Positions 30,163-38,895 of a DNA stretch of 64,000 nt are shown piece by piece. This DNA is from PVC group bacterium (GTDB taxonomy: Bacteria; Verrucomicrobiota; Kiritimatiellia; CAIKKV01): assembly GCA_945898015.1 (NCBI GenBank), contig CAMDGM010000001.1, positions 1-64,000 of the forward strand, in the 5' to 3' direction. A program made the position numbers and the translations under genes. Numbering within the stretch: position 1 is the stretch's first letter; every line of letters begins with the position of its first letter. The notes below the pieces were generated by a model that was not told the DNA's origin, searched no databases, and saw nothing but the letters and a program-made list of their open reading frames with translations.

Positions 30163-31224
30163 ATGACCCCACGCCAGAACTTGCTGCAGGCCCTGCGCCG
30201 GCAGGGCTACAGCCAGGTGCCGCTCGATTGCGGTAACTTTTGCGCCTCCCAGGTCGACGCCTTCAAAGCCCGGTTCGGACACACGCGCATTCTGGAGTTT
30301 TTCAACGTTCCCTTTCGCAGCTGCGGCGTGGAAATGGTCAAAACCTGGGACGACGCCAGGCGTCTCTATCCGCGGGAGCAGCTGCCTCCGGATGCGGATA
30401 TCAACGCCTGGGGCATCGCGCATTCGCACCGCCCCGGATGCTACCACATGACCCGCATGCATCACCCGCTGAAGGGCGATGTGACGCGGGACGAGGTCGC
30501 CACGTACCCCTTGCCCCGTCCGGCGCCGGACGCGCTGGCGCGCCTTCAGGGCCAGGTGTCCGCCCTGCACAACCAGGGGCTCGCCGCGATGGTCGGAATG
30601 GCCTGCACCGTGTGGGAAATCGCCTGGTACATCCGCTCGATGGAGGACCTCATGGTCGACATGTTGTCCGGCGACGAGCGCGCCACGGTTCACCTCGACC
30701 GGGTGACGGCCAACGCCATCGAGCGCATCCAGCTGGCCGCCCGGTCGGGAGTGGACATCATCCAGCTGGGCGACGATATCGGCATGCAGAGCACCATCAT
30801 GATGAGCCAGGAGCTGTGGCGCGAATGGCTCAAGCCGCGCCTGGCCGCCGTAATCCGGGCCGGCCGGGAAGTCAAGCCGGACCTCCTGATCTTCTACCAC
30901 TCCTGCGGCTACGTCCTGCCGTTCCTCGAGGAGCTGGTTGAAGTCGGCGTGGACATCCTGAATCCCGTCCAGCCCGAATGCATGAAGTTCGAAGACGTTC
31001 TGGCGCGGGTCGGGGGCCGGATCTCGTTCTGGGGCACGATCGGCACGCAAACGACCCTGCCCTTCGGCACCCCACAGGATGTCCGGGACGCGGTATGGGC
31101 CAACCTGCGCCGGTGCGGCCCGGCGGGCGGAATCGTCATTGCGCCGACCCACATGGTGGAGCCCGAAGTGCCGTGGGCGAACCTCCTGGCCATGAAAGAA
31201 GCCTGCGAGTCATTCCAAGGCTAG
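30163..31224 (+). CDS. URO-D-superfamily protein (not haem-specific)
   Basis: 353 residues of the uroporphyrinogen decarboxylase-like TIM barrel. QLGDDIGMQS (202-211) and FYHSCGYVLPFL with His246 and Cys248 resemble the methyltransferase branch (MtaA/CmuA type), where His and Cys bind zinc. The porphyrin decarboxylase hallmark near the N-terminus (RQAGR) is missing, so this is not HemE. Many such paralogues occur in sugar-use clusters of PVC bacteria with no known reaction. AAGGA eight bases upstream sets the start; it follows the oxidoreductase by 51 bases. Its role here is unknown: a methyl-transfer or decarboxylation step on a sugar acid is conceivable. Confidence 0.85.
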   Translation: MTPRQNLLQALRRQGYSQVPLDCGNFCASQVDAFKARFGHTRILEFFNVPFRSCGVEMVKTWDDARRLYPREQLPPDADINAWGIAHSHRPGCYHMTRMHHPLKGDVTRDEVATYPLPRPAPDALARLQGQVSALHNQGLAAMVGMACTVWEIAWYIRSMEDLMVDMLSGDERATVHLDRVTANAIERIQLAARSGVDIIQLGDDIGMQSTIMMSQELWREWLKPRLAAVIRAGREVKPDLLIFYHSCGYVLPFLEELVEVGVDILNPVQPECMKFEDVLARVGGRISFWGTIGTQTTLPFGTPQDVRDAVWANLRRCGPAGGIVIAPTHMVEPEVPWANLLAMKEACESFQG

Positions 31225-31241
31225 CGCCACAGGGAAAAGAA

Positions 31242-31270
31242 TTGCTTTCGGAGGTCCAATCCGATAATTA
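31242..31270 (+). promoter_or_regulatory. Proposed internal promoter
   Basis: TTGCTT (31242-31247), 17-base spacer, TAATTA (31265-31270), in an A+T-rich gap that stands out from the surrounding sequence. It would give a leader of about 20 bases to the oxidoreductase at 31297, which has its own AAGGA site. Confidence 0.4.
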
Positions 31271-31296
31271 TTTACACGTTTTTATAAGGAATTGAC

Positions 31297-32544
31297 ATGA
31301 GCAGCAAGGTTCCCGTTTGCATCGTCGGCGGCGGCATGATCACGCAAGTGCAGATCCTGCCATCCCTTTACCAGCTCCAGCGCCTCGGCCTCGTGGGCGA
31401 CATCCACATCTGCGCCCTCAACAGCGCCCCCCTCCGCACTCTCGCGGAAGACCCCATGCTGAAAAAGGCCTTCCCCACCCAGCAGTTCATCGCGCACCCC
31501 CCCCTGGCCACCGATCCGGCCCAAAACAAGCCCGAGCTATTCAAGGAAACCATCGCCGCCCTCCCCAAGCACAGCATCGTGGTGGTGGCCGTGCCCGACC
31601 AGCTCCATTACGGCGCCCTCCAGGTGGCCCTCCAATACGACCAGCACATCTGCTGCGTCAAACCCCTCGTGCTCAAGCATGACCAGGCCGAGGAAATCGG
31701 CCAGAAGGCCTACGAAAAGGGGCTGCTGGTCGGCGTTGAATACCACAAGCGGTTCGACGACATCAACCTGATCGAACGCCGCCTCTGGCGCGAAGGCAAA
31801 TTCGGCGAATTCAAGCTCGGCCACGCCGATCTCCACGAGTGCTGGTACTACCGCCACTCCAACTTCCAGAACTGGTGCACGGCGGAAAACTCCGACGCCT
31901 TCTCCTATATCGCCTGCCACTACATCGACCTGGTCCACTTCCTCACCGGCCTGAAGCCGGCCAGCGTCTCCGTCTACGGCATCAAGGACAAATACCCCAA
32001 CGGCCGCGAAGGCTACCTGTGGACTGACGGCCGCGTGATCTGGCAAAACGGCGCCGTGCTGAACGTCCAGAACTCGCTCAGCTACCCGGACGAGGGGCCC
32101 GGCGGCAACTACCAGGGCATGCGCCTGTTCGGCTCCAACGGCAAGCTCGGCACCATGGTCAACCACAACGACCAGTTCCGCGGCGTCGAACACGCCTACA
32201 CGGCCAAGGGCGACAGCCCCGGCGACACCCAGTTCACCCAGCCCAACCCGACCTATTTCCAGTTCCTCGATCTCGGCGGCGAAGGCCTGACCCCCACCGG
32301 CTACGGCTACCGCTCCATCGCCTACATCATCCAGAAGATCAACGAATGCCGCGCCAAGCCGACCCTGGAGGCCCGCCGCGAATTCATCCGGGCCATCGAT
32401 GCCGAAGGCATCATGGCCACGCCCCGCAACAGCGCCTTCAACGAACTGGTCATGGAAGCCGGCCGGATGTCCATCCTCAACGGCGGCCGCGAAGTCGAGA
32501 TCACCTACGCGCCCCAGGCCGGCGTCCGCTTCAAAACCTACTAA
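31297..32544 (+). CDS. Divergent Gfo/Idh/MocA-like oxidoreductase
   Basis: 415 residues. The N-terminus has a glycine-rich Rossmann motif, VCIVGGGMITQVQILPSLY, and CCVKPLVLKHDQAEE is the site of the usual EKP motif with Val in place of Glu but the Lys-Pro kept. Further on, VGVEYHKRFDDINLIERRLW and YIACHYIDLVHFLTGL (with His and Asp at the catalytic positions) match the family. It is longer than typical members (about 340-380) because of an insert in the C-terminal domain. The start is set by AAGGA eleven bases ahead of ATG, with a good promoter upstream. It precedes the aminotransferase by 34 bases and is probably its metabolic partner. Confidence 0.85.
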   Translation: MSSKVPVCIVGGGMITQVQILPSLYQLQRLGLVGDIHICALNSAPLRTLAEDPMLKKAFPTQQFIAHPPLATDPAQNKPELFKETIAALPKHSIVVVAVPDQLHYGALQVALQYDQHICCVKPLVLKHDQAEEIGQKAYEKGLLVGVEYHKRFDDINLIERRLWREGKFGEFKLGHADLHECWYYRHSNFQNWCTAENSDAFSYIACHYIDLVHFLTGLKPASVSVYGIKDKYPNGREGYLWTDGRVIWQNGAVLNVQNSLSYPDEGPGGNYQGMRLFGSNGKLGTMVNHNDQFRGVEHAYTAKGDSPGDTQFTQPNPTYFQFLDLGGEGLTPTGYGYRSIAYIIQKINECRAKPTLEARREFIRAIDAEGIMATPRNSAFNELVMEAGRMSILNGGREVEITYAPQAGVRFKTY

Positions 32545-32578
32545 CCCCCTTGTAACACCCACACCCGGAGCACCTGTC

Positions 32579-33946
32579 ATGGCCAAAGAATTCCCGCTGA
32601 CACCGACCCGCGTCCCCGCCGTCAAAACCAAGTTCCGCCGCATCCAGGGCGTGCTGCCGAACTCGAAAACGGTCGCCGAAATCAAAAAGCTCCGCAAGGC
32701 CGAGCCGATCAGTATGCGCGGCCAGCCGCCCCTCATCTGGGACACCGCCCGGGGCTTCTCCGTCTTCGACGCCTTCGGCAACCAGTGGCTCGACTTCTCC
32801 TCCGGCGTGCTGATCACCAACGCCGGCCACGGCCACCCTGCCATCGTGAACGCCGTGATCAAGCAGGCCAAAAAACTCCTCACCACCTACTGCTTCCCCA
32901 ACGAACCCCGCATCGGGCTGACCCAGAAAATCCTCTCCATCGCGCCCAAGGGCCTCAACAAGGTATTCCTGCTCAGCACCGGCTCCGAAACGCTCGAATG
33001 CGCCATCAAGCTGATGCGCACCTATGGCCGCCGCAACCACGGGGACGCCAAGTCCGTGATCGTCTCCTTCGAGCGCGGCTTCCACGGCCGCACGCTCGGC
33101 TCCCAGCAGATCGGCGGCATCCCCGCCGGCAAGGCCTGGATCAAGAACCTCGATCCCGAAATGATCCAGGTTCCCTTCCCCGACGGGTTCCGCACCGAGG
33201 ACACGAGTTTCAAGCTTTTCGAAAAGACCCTCAAGGCCAAGGGCATCAAGCCCGCCCAGGTGGCCGGCGTCGTCGTGGAAACCTACCAGGGCGGCGGCAC
33301 CAGCTTCCTGCCCAAGCCCTATGCCCGCGAGCTCCGCGCGTGGTGCACCCGGAACAAGGCCCTCCTCTGCTTCGACGAGGTTCAGGCCGGCTTCGGCCGC
33401 TGCGGCACCATGTTCGGCTTCCAGCTCTACGGCGTCACGCCCGACCTGTTCTGCTGCGGCAAGGGCATCAGTTCCTCCCTCCCCATCAGCGCCGTGGTCG
33501 GCCGCGAAGCCGTCATGGACATCTACGGCCCGAACGAAATGACCAGCACGCACTCCGGCAATCCCGTGTGCTCCGCCGCCGCCCTTGCCAACATCGAGGT
33601 CATCCTCAAGGAAAAGCTCGTCCAGAATTCCGCCCGGGTCGGCGCCGTGCTCCAAAAGGAGCTCGACAAGATCAAGAAGGCCTTCCCGAAGGTCATCGGC
33701 GCGCGCCACGGCAACGGCCTCGTGGCCGGCCTCCACATGGTCAAGCCCGGCACCAAGGAGCCCGACGGCGACCTCGCCTGGGACATCGTCTACACCTGCT
33801 TCAAGCGCGGCCTTCTGATGTTCGCCCCGGTCGGCTTCGGCGGCGCCACCGTCAAGATCGCGCCCCCGCTGTGCATCACGAAGGAGGCGGTCCTCGAAGG
33901 CTGCCGCGTCCTCCGCGACGCCATCGCCGAGCATACGAAGAAGTAA
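32579..33946 (+). CDS. Class III pyridoxal-phosphate aminotransferase
   Basis: 455 residues, fold type I, omega-aminotransferase/4-aminobutyrate branch. TGSETLECAIKLM (134-146) and FERGFHGRTLGS bind the cofactor phosphate and ring; CFDEVQAGFGR holds Asp266, which contacts the pyridine nitrogen; Lys295 in CCGKGISSSLPISAV forms the Schiff base. NAGHGHPAIVNAV (81-93) is the usual N-terminal block. It transfers an amino group from an amino acid or amine to a keto or aldehyde acceptor. In this cluster of dehydrogenases the acceptor may be a keto sugar or cyclitol, although class III enzymes are more often used on amines and amino acids. CGGAG nine bases upstream supports the start. Confidence 0.9.
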   Translation: MAKEFPLTPTRVPAVKTKFRRIQGVLPNSKTVAEIKKLRKAEPISMRGQPPLIWDTARGFSVFDAFGNQWLDFSSGVLITNAGHGHPAIVNAVIKQAKKLLTTYCFPNEPRIGLTQKILSIAPKGLNKVFLLSTGSETLECAIKLMRTYGRRNHGDAKSVIVSFERGFHGRTLGSQQIGGIPAGKAWIKNLDPEMIQVPFPDGFRTEDTSFKLFEKTLKAKGIKPAQVAGVVVETYQGGGTSFLPKPYARELRAWCTRNKALLCFDEVQAGFGRCGTMFGFQLYGVTPDLFCCGKGISSSLPISAVVGREAVMDIYGPNEMTSTHSGNPVCSAAALANIEVILKEKLVQNSARVGAVLQKELDKIKKAFPKVIGARHGNGLVAGLHMVKPGTKEPDGDLAWDIVYTCFKRGLLMFAPVGFGGATVKIAPPLCITKEAVLEGCRVLRDAIAEHTKK

Positions 33947-34004
33947 ACCGCACGACATCGCCCCCCGCCGTGATCGCCACCGGCTTCCGAAAAAGAACCC
34001 CGGC

Positions 34005-36797
34005 ATGACCGTTGAAAAAAACCACTGGTTTCTCTATGTGATACCGCCGGCCCTCGTTGCCGCCATCATGATGACGGTGTATGCCATCAAAGGGTTTTAT
34101 CCGTTTGGATCGGCAACCATTATTTACGGCGATATGGGTCAGGGGTTTATCCCGATTTGTTATCATTTATACGACGTGATCCATCATGGGAAATCCCTGT
34201 TTTGGGATCCTTTTTTAGGCACGGGCTCTAATATTTTCGGAAGTGAAGCCCTTTCCGGAATGTTCAGCCCCGTCTCCTGGCTGGTGGCGTTGCCACCCCG
34301 GGATAACATTCCCTATTTCATGTCATTTCTCCTGGTGATTCGCATGGCCTTGATGGCCGTTTCCTCCGTGGCCTTTTTCAACGTCGCCTTTCCCGGCACC
34401 CGCGCTTTTTGGAAAATCTCCATCAGTGTCATGTATGCCTTTTGTGGCTTTGTTCTGGTTTACTACACCAACATGATGTGGCTGGATTCCGCCATCTTGT
34501 TTCCGCTTCTGCTCCTCACCCTCAAGCGTCTTTTCGACGCCGACAAGAAGACGGGATTCATCCTGGTCCTGTCCGCCAATTTGATTGCGTGCTACTACAT
34601 CGCATTCATGGTGCTGCTCTTCCTTTTTTTCAGCAGCGGCGTTTTGCTGATTTACTACGTGCCCCGCGAACGACGCCAAAAAGCATTGTGGACGCTGGGC
34701 CTTTGCATCCTCACCGCGTTGGCCGCGACCAGTTTCGTGACGATTCCCGCCTGCCTGCAAGCCGTCGCCTCCAAGAGAATGTCAGGCGCTCCCTTCCGGA
34801 CGCTGCTGTCCATTCGGGAAACGCTTCCCGACATCGGCAATAAAGCGTTGTTTTTCTTCTTTGCGGCCGCCACCTGGGTGAGTCTGGCGAAGCTGGCCGC
34901 CCCAGGCCGAACCGACAAAAAAGCCGTGGCGGCGTTCGGCTTGCTGCTGGTCCTGACCGCCTCGCAGGTTTTTGTCGAATCCATTAATTTGATCTGGCAC
35001 GCCGGCAGCTACAACTGCTTTCCGCTCCGGTTTGGTTTTATCCCGCTCTACCTTCTCCTCGCGGGATGCGCGTATTGTTTTTCAGGAAACCCCGAATGCT
35101 CCGTCTTTGCCAGGACCCGAACAAATCTTGGCGCGGGGCTTCTGGCGCTGGCGGCATTCGTCTACGCCCTCTATTTGGGGATGAAGTGCGGACCGGCCAT
35201 CAACGCCAGCGCCCCCGCCTTTGGCATCAGCCCAGCCTTGGCGATGACGTTTTTCGCCACTAGCCTGCTGCTTGCCTTGTCCCTCTGGCTTTTGCTGAAA
35301 CTGAAAGCACCCCGGATCAAATACATCCTGATCGGCATCCTTTTGGCCTCCGAATGCGGCCTGCATGCGATGTGGTTCATCGGGGTTCCCGCGCCGCCCC
35401 AGTTGAGCAAAAAAAACGAAGCCTGGATTTTCACGTCCCTCGCCATGAAAAAAGACTTTCCCCTCGAGCCGGACTCCCTGTCCCGTTATAAAAACGTGGA
35501 TCCGGCCCTGAACTCCAACTACCCGTTAATCCTGGGCGCGCCCTCCATGTCCGGATGGACTCACTTAATCAGGGCTGGCCAGCAGGAAGCCTTTCAACAA
35601 CTGGGTTATTCCATCGTCTATACGCGGTTGCTGGACAGGGGCGGCACCCTGTTTTCGGACATGGTTTTAAGCGTGGACCGGTATTTGACCGAATCCTCTT
35701 ATCCCTCGAACCTATTCGCTAAAATCGGTGTTTCGCAAACCGTCAATTTATATGAAAACAAAAACCCTTTGCCGTTCGGGCTGCTCTTCTCCTACTCCAA
35801 CGAGCCCTTGGCATTCAAGAAAAACGCATCGCTGTTCGACAATCAGAATCGCTTGTATCGTACGCTGTTCAACCGGAAAGACCGCATCATCGAAACCCGG
35901 AAGATCCAGCCTGAACCCCTAAACGCCATCACCGTTCAAGTAAAAAACGAGTTCCGCTGCCGGCCCGCCTCCGGCAGTACGCCGGGCATCCTCGAATTTA
36001 AGATCCCCGTCGCCGGGCTGACGTGGTTATATCTGGACGCAGACATTATCCCTGAAAAGCCGAGGATCGAGTCGGCGGCGCCGCACGCCAATCCTGACAA
36101 AAAGCCGGTTCCTCAAAAGATTAAAAAAAGATGGAAGCCCAGAACCCAGTCCGTTATGACGGTCCGGATCAACGGACAACCCCTGTTCATCCCCACTCTC
36201 GGAAACAGCACGAACCTTGCCTTCCCTGAAAAATTCAACAACGGGATACTGCCTCTGGGCCTGTTTAGCAATGAAACCGTGAAGCTTGAACTGACGTTCA
36301 CCACCAACCTCGCGTTCCGCTCGCTGCTCATCGGGGATCTTTCTGTCGCCAAACTCCAGGAACTCCCACATGCGATCGCCCCCGCCAGCACCCTTGCTGT
36401 CATGAAGGGAAATCACATTCGGTTCACCGTCCCCTCGGCCCGGAATGATCAATCCCTGTTTATCCCCATCACGTTCGACCCGGGATGGAAAGGCCGCCTG
36501 AATGACCGCCCGGTTTCCATTAAAAAAGTGTTTGGCGCTTTCATGGCGGTGCCGTTGGCGGAAGGCGCGAACACCCTCGAACTTCGGTTTGTGCCAAAAG
36601 GGTTTGCCCCCGGACTGCTCCTAAGCGCGCTCGCGTGGCTGTTCTGGCTGGTCGTTCTGCTCCCTTCGAGATGTCCTTTCATCACCGAGCCCATCGTCTT
36701 GCAACGTCTGGCCTATTTCGTCTATTGGCCGGTTTATCTGGCGGGAATCCTGTTGGTCTATATCATTCCTGTTTTCGCCCTGCTCTTGAGGTCCTGA
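34005..36797 (+). CDS. YfhO-like polytopic membrane protein
   Basis: 930 residues. The N-terminal half has about twelve membrane segments; the periplasmic loop after the first reads YGDMGQGFIPICYHLYD and LFWDPFLGTGSNIFG, the hallmark of the YfhO family (GT-C fold, linked in Gram-positives to glycosylation of teichoic acids). A soluble beta-rich domain (about 480-870) follows, then two closing membrane helices. So it is likely a lipid-linked-sugar glycosyltransferase acting outside the membrane. The base composition is clearly lower in G+C than its neighbours (42% by hand count over 34141-34200), and runs of A/T are common, suggesting transfer or recent acquisition. No clear ribosome site. It starts 58 bases after the aminotransferase but may be transcribed with it. 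Confidence 0.85.
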   Translation: MTVEKNHWFLYVIPPALVAAIMMTVYAIKGFYPFGSATIIYGDMGQGFIPICYHLYDVIHHGKSLFWDPFLGTGSNIFGSEALSGMFSPVSWLVALPPRDNIPYFMSFLLVIRMALMAVSSVAFFNVAFPGTRAFWKISISVMYAFCGFVLVYYTNMMWLDSAILFPLLLLTLKRLFDADKKTGFILVLSANLIACYYIAFMVLLFLFFSSGVLLIYYVPRERRQKALWTLGLCILTALAATSFVTIPACLQAVASKRMSGAPFRTLLSIRETLPDIGNKALFFFFAAATWVSLAKLAAPGRTDKKAVAAFGLLLVLTASQVFVESINLIWHAGSYNCFPLRFGFIPLYLLLAGCAYCFSGNPECSVFARTRTNLGAGLLALAAFVYALYLGMKCGPAINASAPAFGISPALAMTFFATSLLLALSLWLLLKLKAPRIKYILIGILLASECGLHAMWFIGVPAPPQLSKKNEAWIFTSLAMKKDFPLEPDSLSRYKNVDPALNSNYPLILGAPSMSGWTHLIRAGQQEAFQQLGYSIVYTRLLDRGGTLFSDMVLSVDRYLTESSYPSNLFAKIGVSQTVNLYENKNPLPFGLLFSYSNEPLAFKKNASLFDNQNRLYRTLFNRKDRIIETRKIQPEPLNAITVQVKNEFRCRPASGSTPGILEFKIPVAGLTWLYLDADIIPEKPRIESAAPHANPDKKPVPQKIKKRWKPRTQSVMTVRINGQPLFIPTLGNSTNLAFPEKFNNGILPLGLFSNETVKLELTFTTNLAFRSLLIGDLSVAKLQELPHAIAPASTLAVMKGNHIRFTVPSARNDQSLFIPITFDPGWKGRLNDRPVSIKKVFGAFMAVPLAEGANTLELRFVPKGFAPGLLLSALAWLFWLVVLLPSRCPFITEPIVLQRLAYFVYWPVYLAGILLVYIIPVFALLLRS

Positions 36798-36834
36798 CGC
36801 CTTGGGATCAACGCCAAACGCGGCAACGACGAGC

Positions 36835-36863
36835 TTGCATCACCTCCTTTTCTATGACATATT
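36835..36863 (+). promoter_or_regulatory. Proposed promoter of the VWA/MoxR operon
   Basis: TTGCAT (36835-36840), 17-base spacer, CATATT (36858-36863), in the 85-base gap after the YfhO gene. Initiation near 36870 leaves about 13 bases including AGAGGTG before the ATG at 36883. All genes to 53650 follow with gaps of at most 22 bases, so this may drive the whole operon. Confidence 0.4.
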
Positions 36864-36882
36864 GACCCCTAGAGGTGCCACC

Positions 36883-37350
36883 ATGAAATCAGGGTTTATG
36901 CTGCCCTTTCTTTTCTGCGCGCTGTTCGCCGTTTCCGCCCGGGCGGAAGCCGTTCGAAATGGAAACGAACTAGCCCTCTCTTTTTCCCGCGCCGATGCCC
37001 CCGGAAAAGCCGCCCTTCAAAAGGAATCCGAGGGCCGCCTCTTCACCTTCCGTTTTCTGAAGATTATCCGGATCGACCCCGGCCCCACCGGCGGGCTGCC
37101 CGTCTACACGACGATCGAGCCCTCCTCGGACCTCACCGTCATTCTCCACCCCCAGGGCGGTGTCTCCCGGCAGGTTGCGGCGACAGCCGCCACCAACGAC
37201 TGCCTCGCCGCCAACGGGCGCCTCGCCCGCCTTGGAACCCCGTCCGGCACGCTCGTTATCGAACCCGCGGTGCTTCGCTCGAAAGACCGCGCCGCCCCCA
37301 AGGGCGAAAAAGAACTGCTTCCCGAAATCGACTCCACCGCGGTGAAATAA
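36883..37350 (+). CDS. Small exported protein heading the VWA/MoxR operon
   Basis: 155 residues; MKSGFMLPFLFCALFAVSARAEA is a signal peptide and AGAGGTG lies five bases before the ATG. I do not recognise the family. The mature part seems beta-rich with one Cys and a hydrophilic tail. It is the first gene of an operon of envelope proteins and precedes the DUF4159 gene by three bases, so it is probably a periplasmic or outer-membrane component of the same system. Function unknown. Confidence 0.72.
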   Translation: MKSGFMLPFLFCALFAVSARAEAVRNGNELALSFSRADAPGKAALQKESEGRLFTFRFLKIIRIDPGPTGGLPVYTTIEPSSDLTVILHPQGGVSRQVAATAATNDCLAANGRLARLGTPSGTLVIEPAVLRSKDRAAPKGEKELLPEIDSTAVK

Positions 37351-37353
37351 ATC

Positions 37354-38895
37354 ATGACCTCCACCCACCCTCTAGCCCGCCACGGGCTCCCTCTCGCCAC
37401 TCTGGCCCTATTCTTCGCCGCGGCCACCGCCCCGGCCTTCGTCCTGTTCCAGGGCGATGGATCGGACGAGCCCGGGTTCGTCGCCCCCACCGTCGGAAAA
37501 CCCCCGCCCCCGCCCCCCGCCCACATGGCCTCCGCCGAAACCTACATCCCCTACCCCGGCCCGCCGGTGGTGCCCCAGGCCCGGTCCGAAAAAAAGAAGC
37601 CGCCGTCGCCGCCCGTGATGTTCACCAAGCTCACCTCCCCGTACGGACCCGTGGATTGGTGCACCCGGCCCAACGACCTCAACAACCTTCTGAAAAACAT
37701 GAAGGAGAACGTCAATGTCAACTTCACCTGCGAAGTCAAGGCGCTGGGCGAAGTGGATCTGGACCCCGATCGCAATCCCATCCTCTACCGATCCGGACAT
37801 TTCCACTTCACCTTCACGCCCCAGGAACGTGAACGCCTCCGGGCCTACCTGCTCGCCGGCGGCATGCTGATCCTCAACACCGGCATGGGCTCAAAACCCT
37901 TCTATGATTCCGCCCTCAGCGAGCTCCAGGCCATCTTCCCCGAATCCCCGCCCCGCCGGCTCGGCCCGGACCATTCCGTCTTCCACTCCTTTTACGACCT
38001 GGACCGGGTGGAGTATCGCTCCGGCGTGCGCAAGGCCGGTTACGGGGGCTCCGACCCCTGGTTCGACGGCGTCACGATCAACTGCCGCACCGTGGCCATC
38101 CTCTCGCGCTGGGGCATGGAAATCGGCTGGGATGCCGTGGAGGACGACACGCTGATGGGCTACTCCGTCGAATCCGCCCGCCAGCTCGGCGTCAACCTGA
38201 TGTCCTACGCCATCGCCGAACGCGCCTGGGCCAAGGGCGCCGCCCACGCGATCCGGCTGGTCGACTCCACCACCCCGGCCACGGGCAAGATGCGCCTGGC
38301 CCAGGTCATCTATACCGGGGAGTGGAAAACTCGCCACGCGGGTCTGTCGGTCTTGCTCAACCAGTTCAACCAGAAAACCGAAATCCCGGTCAAATTTGCC
38401 CATGAGGAGATGCGGCTCACCGATCCCCGCCTGTTCGATTCGCCCCTGCTCTACATGACGGGACACGAGAACTTCGTCCTCAAGGACGATGAGGCCGCGG
38501 CGCTCCGGGAATATCTCAAGCGCGGGGGCTGCCTGTTCGCCGAAGCCTGCTGCGGCCGGAAAGCCTTCGACGCCGCCTTCCAGCGCGAAATCGCCCGGGT
38601 CCTTCCCGGCGTGCCGCTCGCTCCCATTTCCGCCCGCAACGGCCTCTTCACCCTCCCCAACCCGCTCGCCTCCGTCGGCGTCACCCCCGCCCTCGCCGCC
38701 CAGCTCGGCAATAAAAACGCCATCGAACCCCGGTTAATGGGCATGGACCTCTCCGGCCACTTCGCCGTCCTTTACAGCCCCTTCGGCCTCGCCGGCGGCT
38801 GGGAATTGTCCCAAAGCCCTTATGCCTTCGGCTATGACGACGGAAGCGCCATGAAAATCGGCGAGAACATCCTGATGTATGCCATTACCCAATAA
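37354..38895 (+). CDS. Exported protein with two tandem DUF4159 domains
   Basis: 513 residues with an N-terminal hydrophobic segment (LPLATLALFFAAATAPAFV), so exported or anchored, then a proline-rich linker (about 48-90). Two copies of DUF4159 follow, about 95-280 and 312-512. Copy one has YRSGHFHFTFTPQERERLRAY and LLAGGMLILNTG; copy two has YMTGHENFVLKDDEAAALREY and LKRGGCLFAEACCG, and each ends with a GW/GGW block. DUF4159 has a glutamine-amidotransferase-like (flavodoxin-type) fold and is found with MoxR/DUF58/VWA genes in many bacteria; its role is not established. The tandem arrangement is unusual in my knowledge. It overlaps the next gene by 17 bases. Confidence 0.85.
   Translation: MTSTHPLARHGLPLATLALFFAAATAPAFVLFQGDGSDEPGFVAPTVGKPPPPPPAHMASAETYIPYPGPPVVPQARSEKKKPPSPPVMFTKLTSPYGPVDWCTRPNDLNNLLKNMKENVNVNFTCEVKALGEVDLDPDRNPILYRSGHFHFTFTPQERERLRAYLLAGGMLILNTGMGSKPFYDSALSELQAIFPESPPRRLGPDHSVFHSFYDLDRVEYRSGVRKAGYGGSDPWFDGVTINCRTVAILSRWGMEIGWDAVEDDTLMGYSVESARQLGVNLMSYAIAERAWAKGAAHAIRLVDSTTPATGKMRLAQVIYTGEWKTRHAGLSVLLNQFNQKTEIPVKFAHEEMRLTDPRLFDSPLLYMTGHENFVLKDDEAAALREYLKRGGCLFAEACCGRKAFDAAFQREIARVLPGVPLAPISARNGLFTLPNPLASVGVTPALAAQLGNKNAIEPRLMGMDLSGHFAVLYSPFGLAGGWELSQSPYAFGYDDGSAMKIGENILMYAITQ

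Noticed and set aside
29083-31152. A 689-codon open frame on the minus strand
   Set aside because: It lies opposite two genes with clear family motifs (Gfo/Idh and URO-D-like). High G+C at third codon positions opens antisense frames; its translation has no recognisable domain and is repetitive in Gly, Ala, Val and His.
30163-31224. Haem biosynthesis enzyme HemE
   Set aside because: It lacks the N-terminal RQAGR-type hallmark, has the His-Cys zinc pattern of the methyltransferase branch and sits in a sugar cluster with no haem genes.
31537-34006. Minus-strand frames of 449 and 491 codons opposite the second oxidoreductase and the aminotransferase
   Set aside because: Antisense to genes with intact Rossmann and pyridoxal-phosphate motifs; their composition is simple (Gly, Ala, Val, Asp, Glu).
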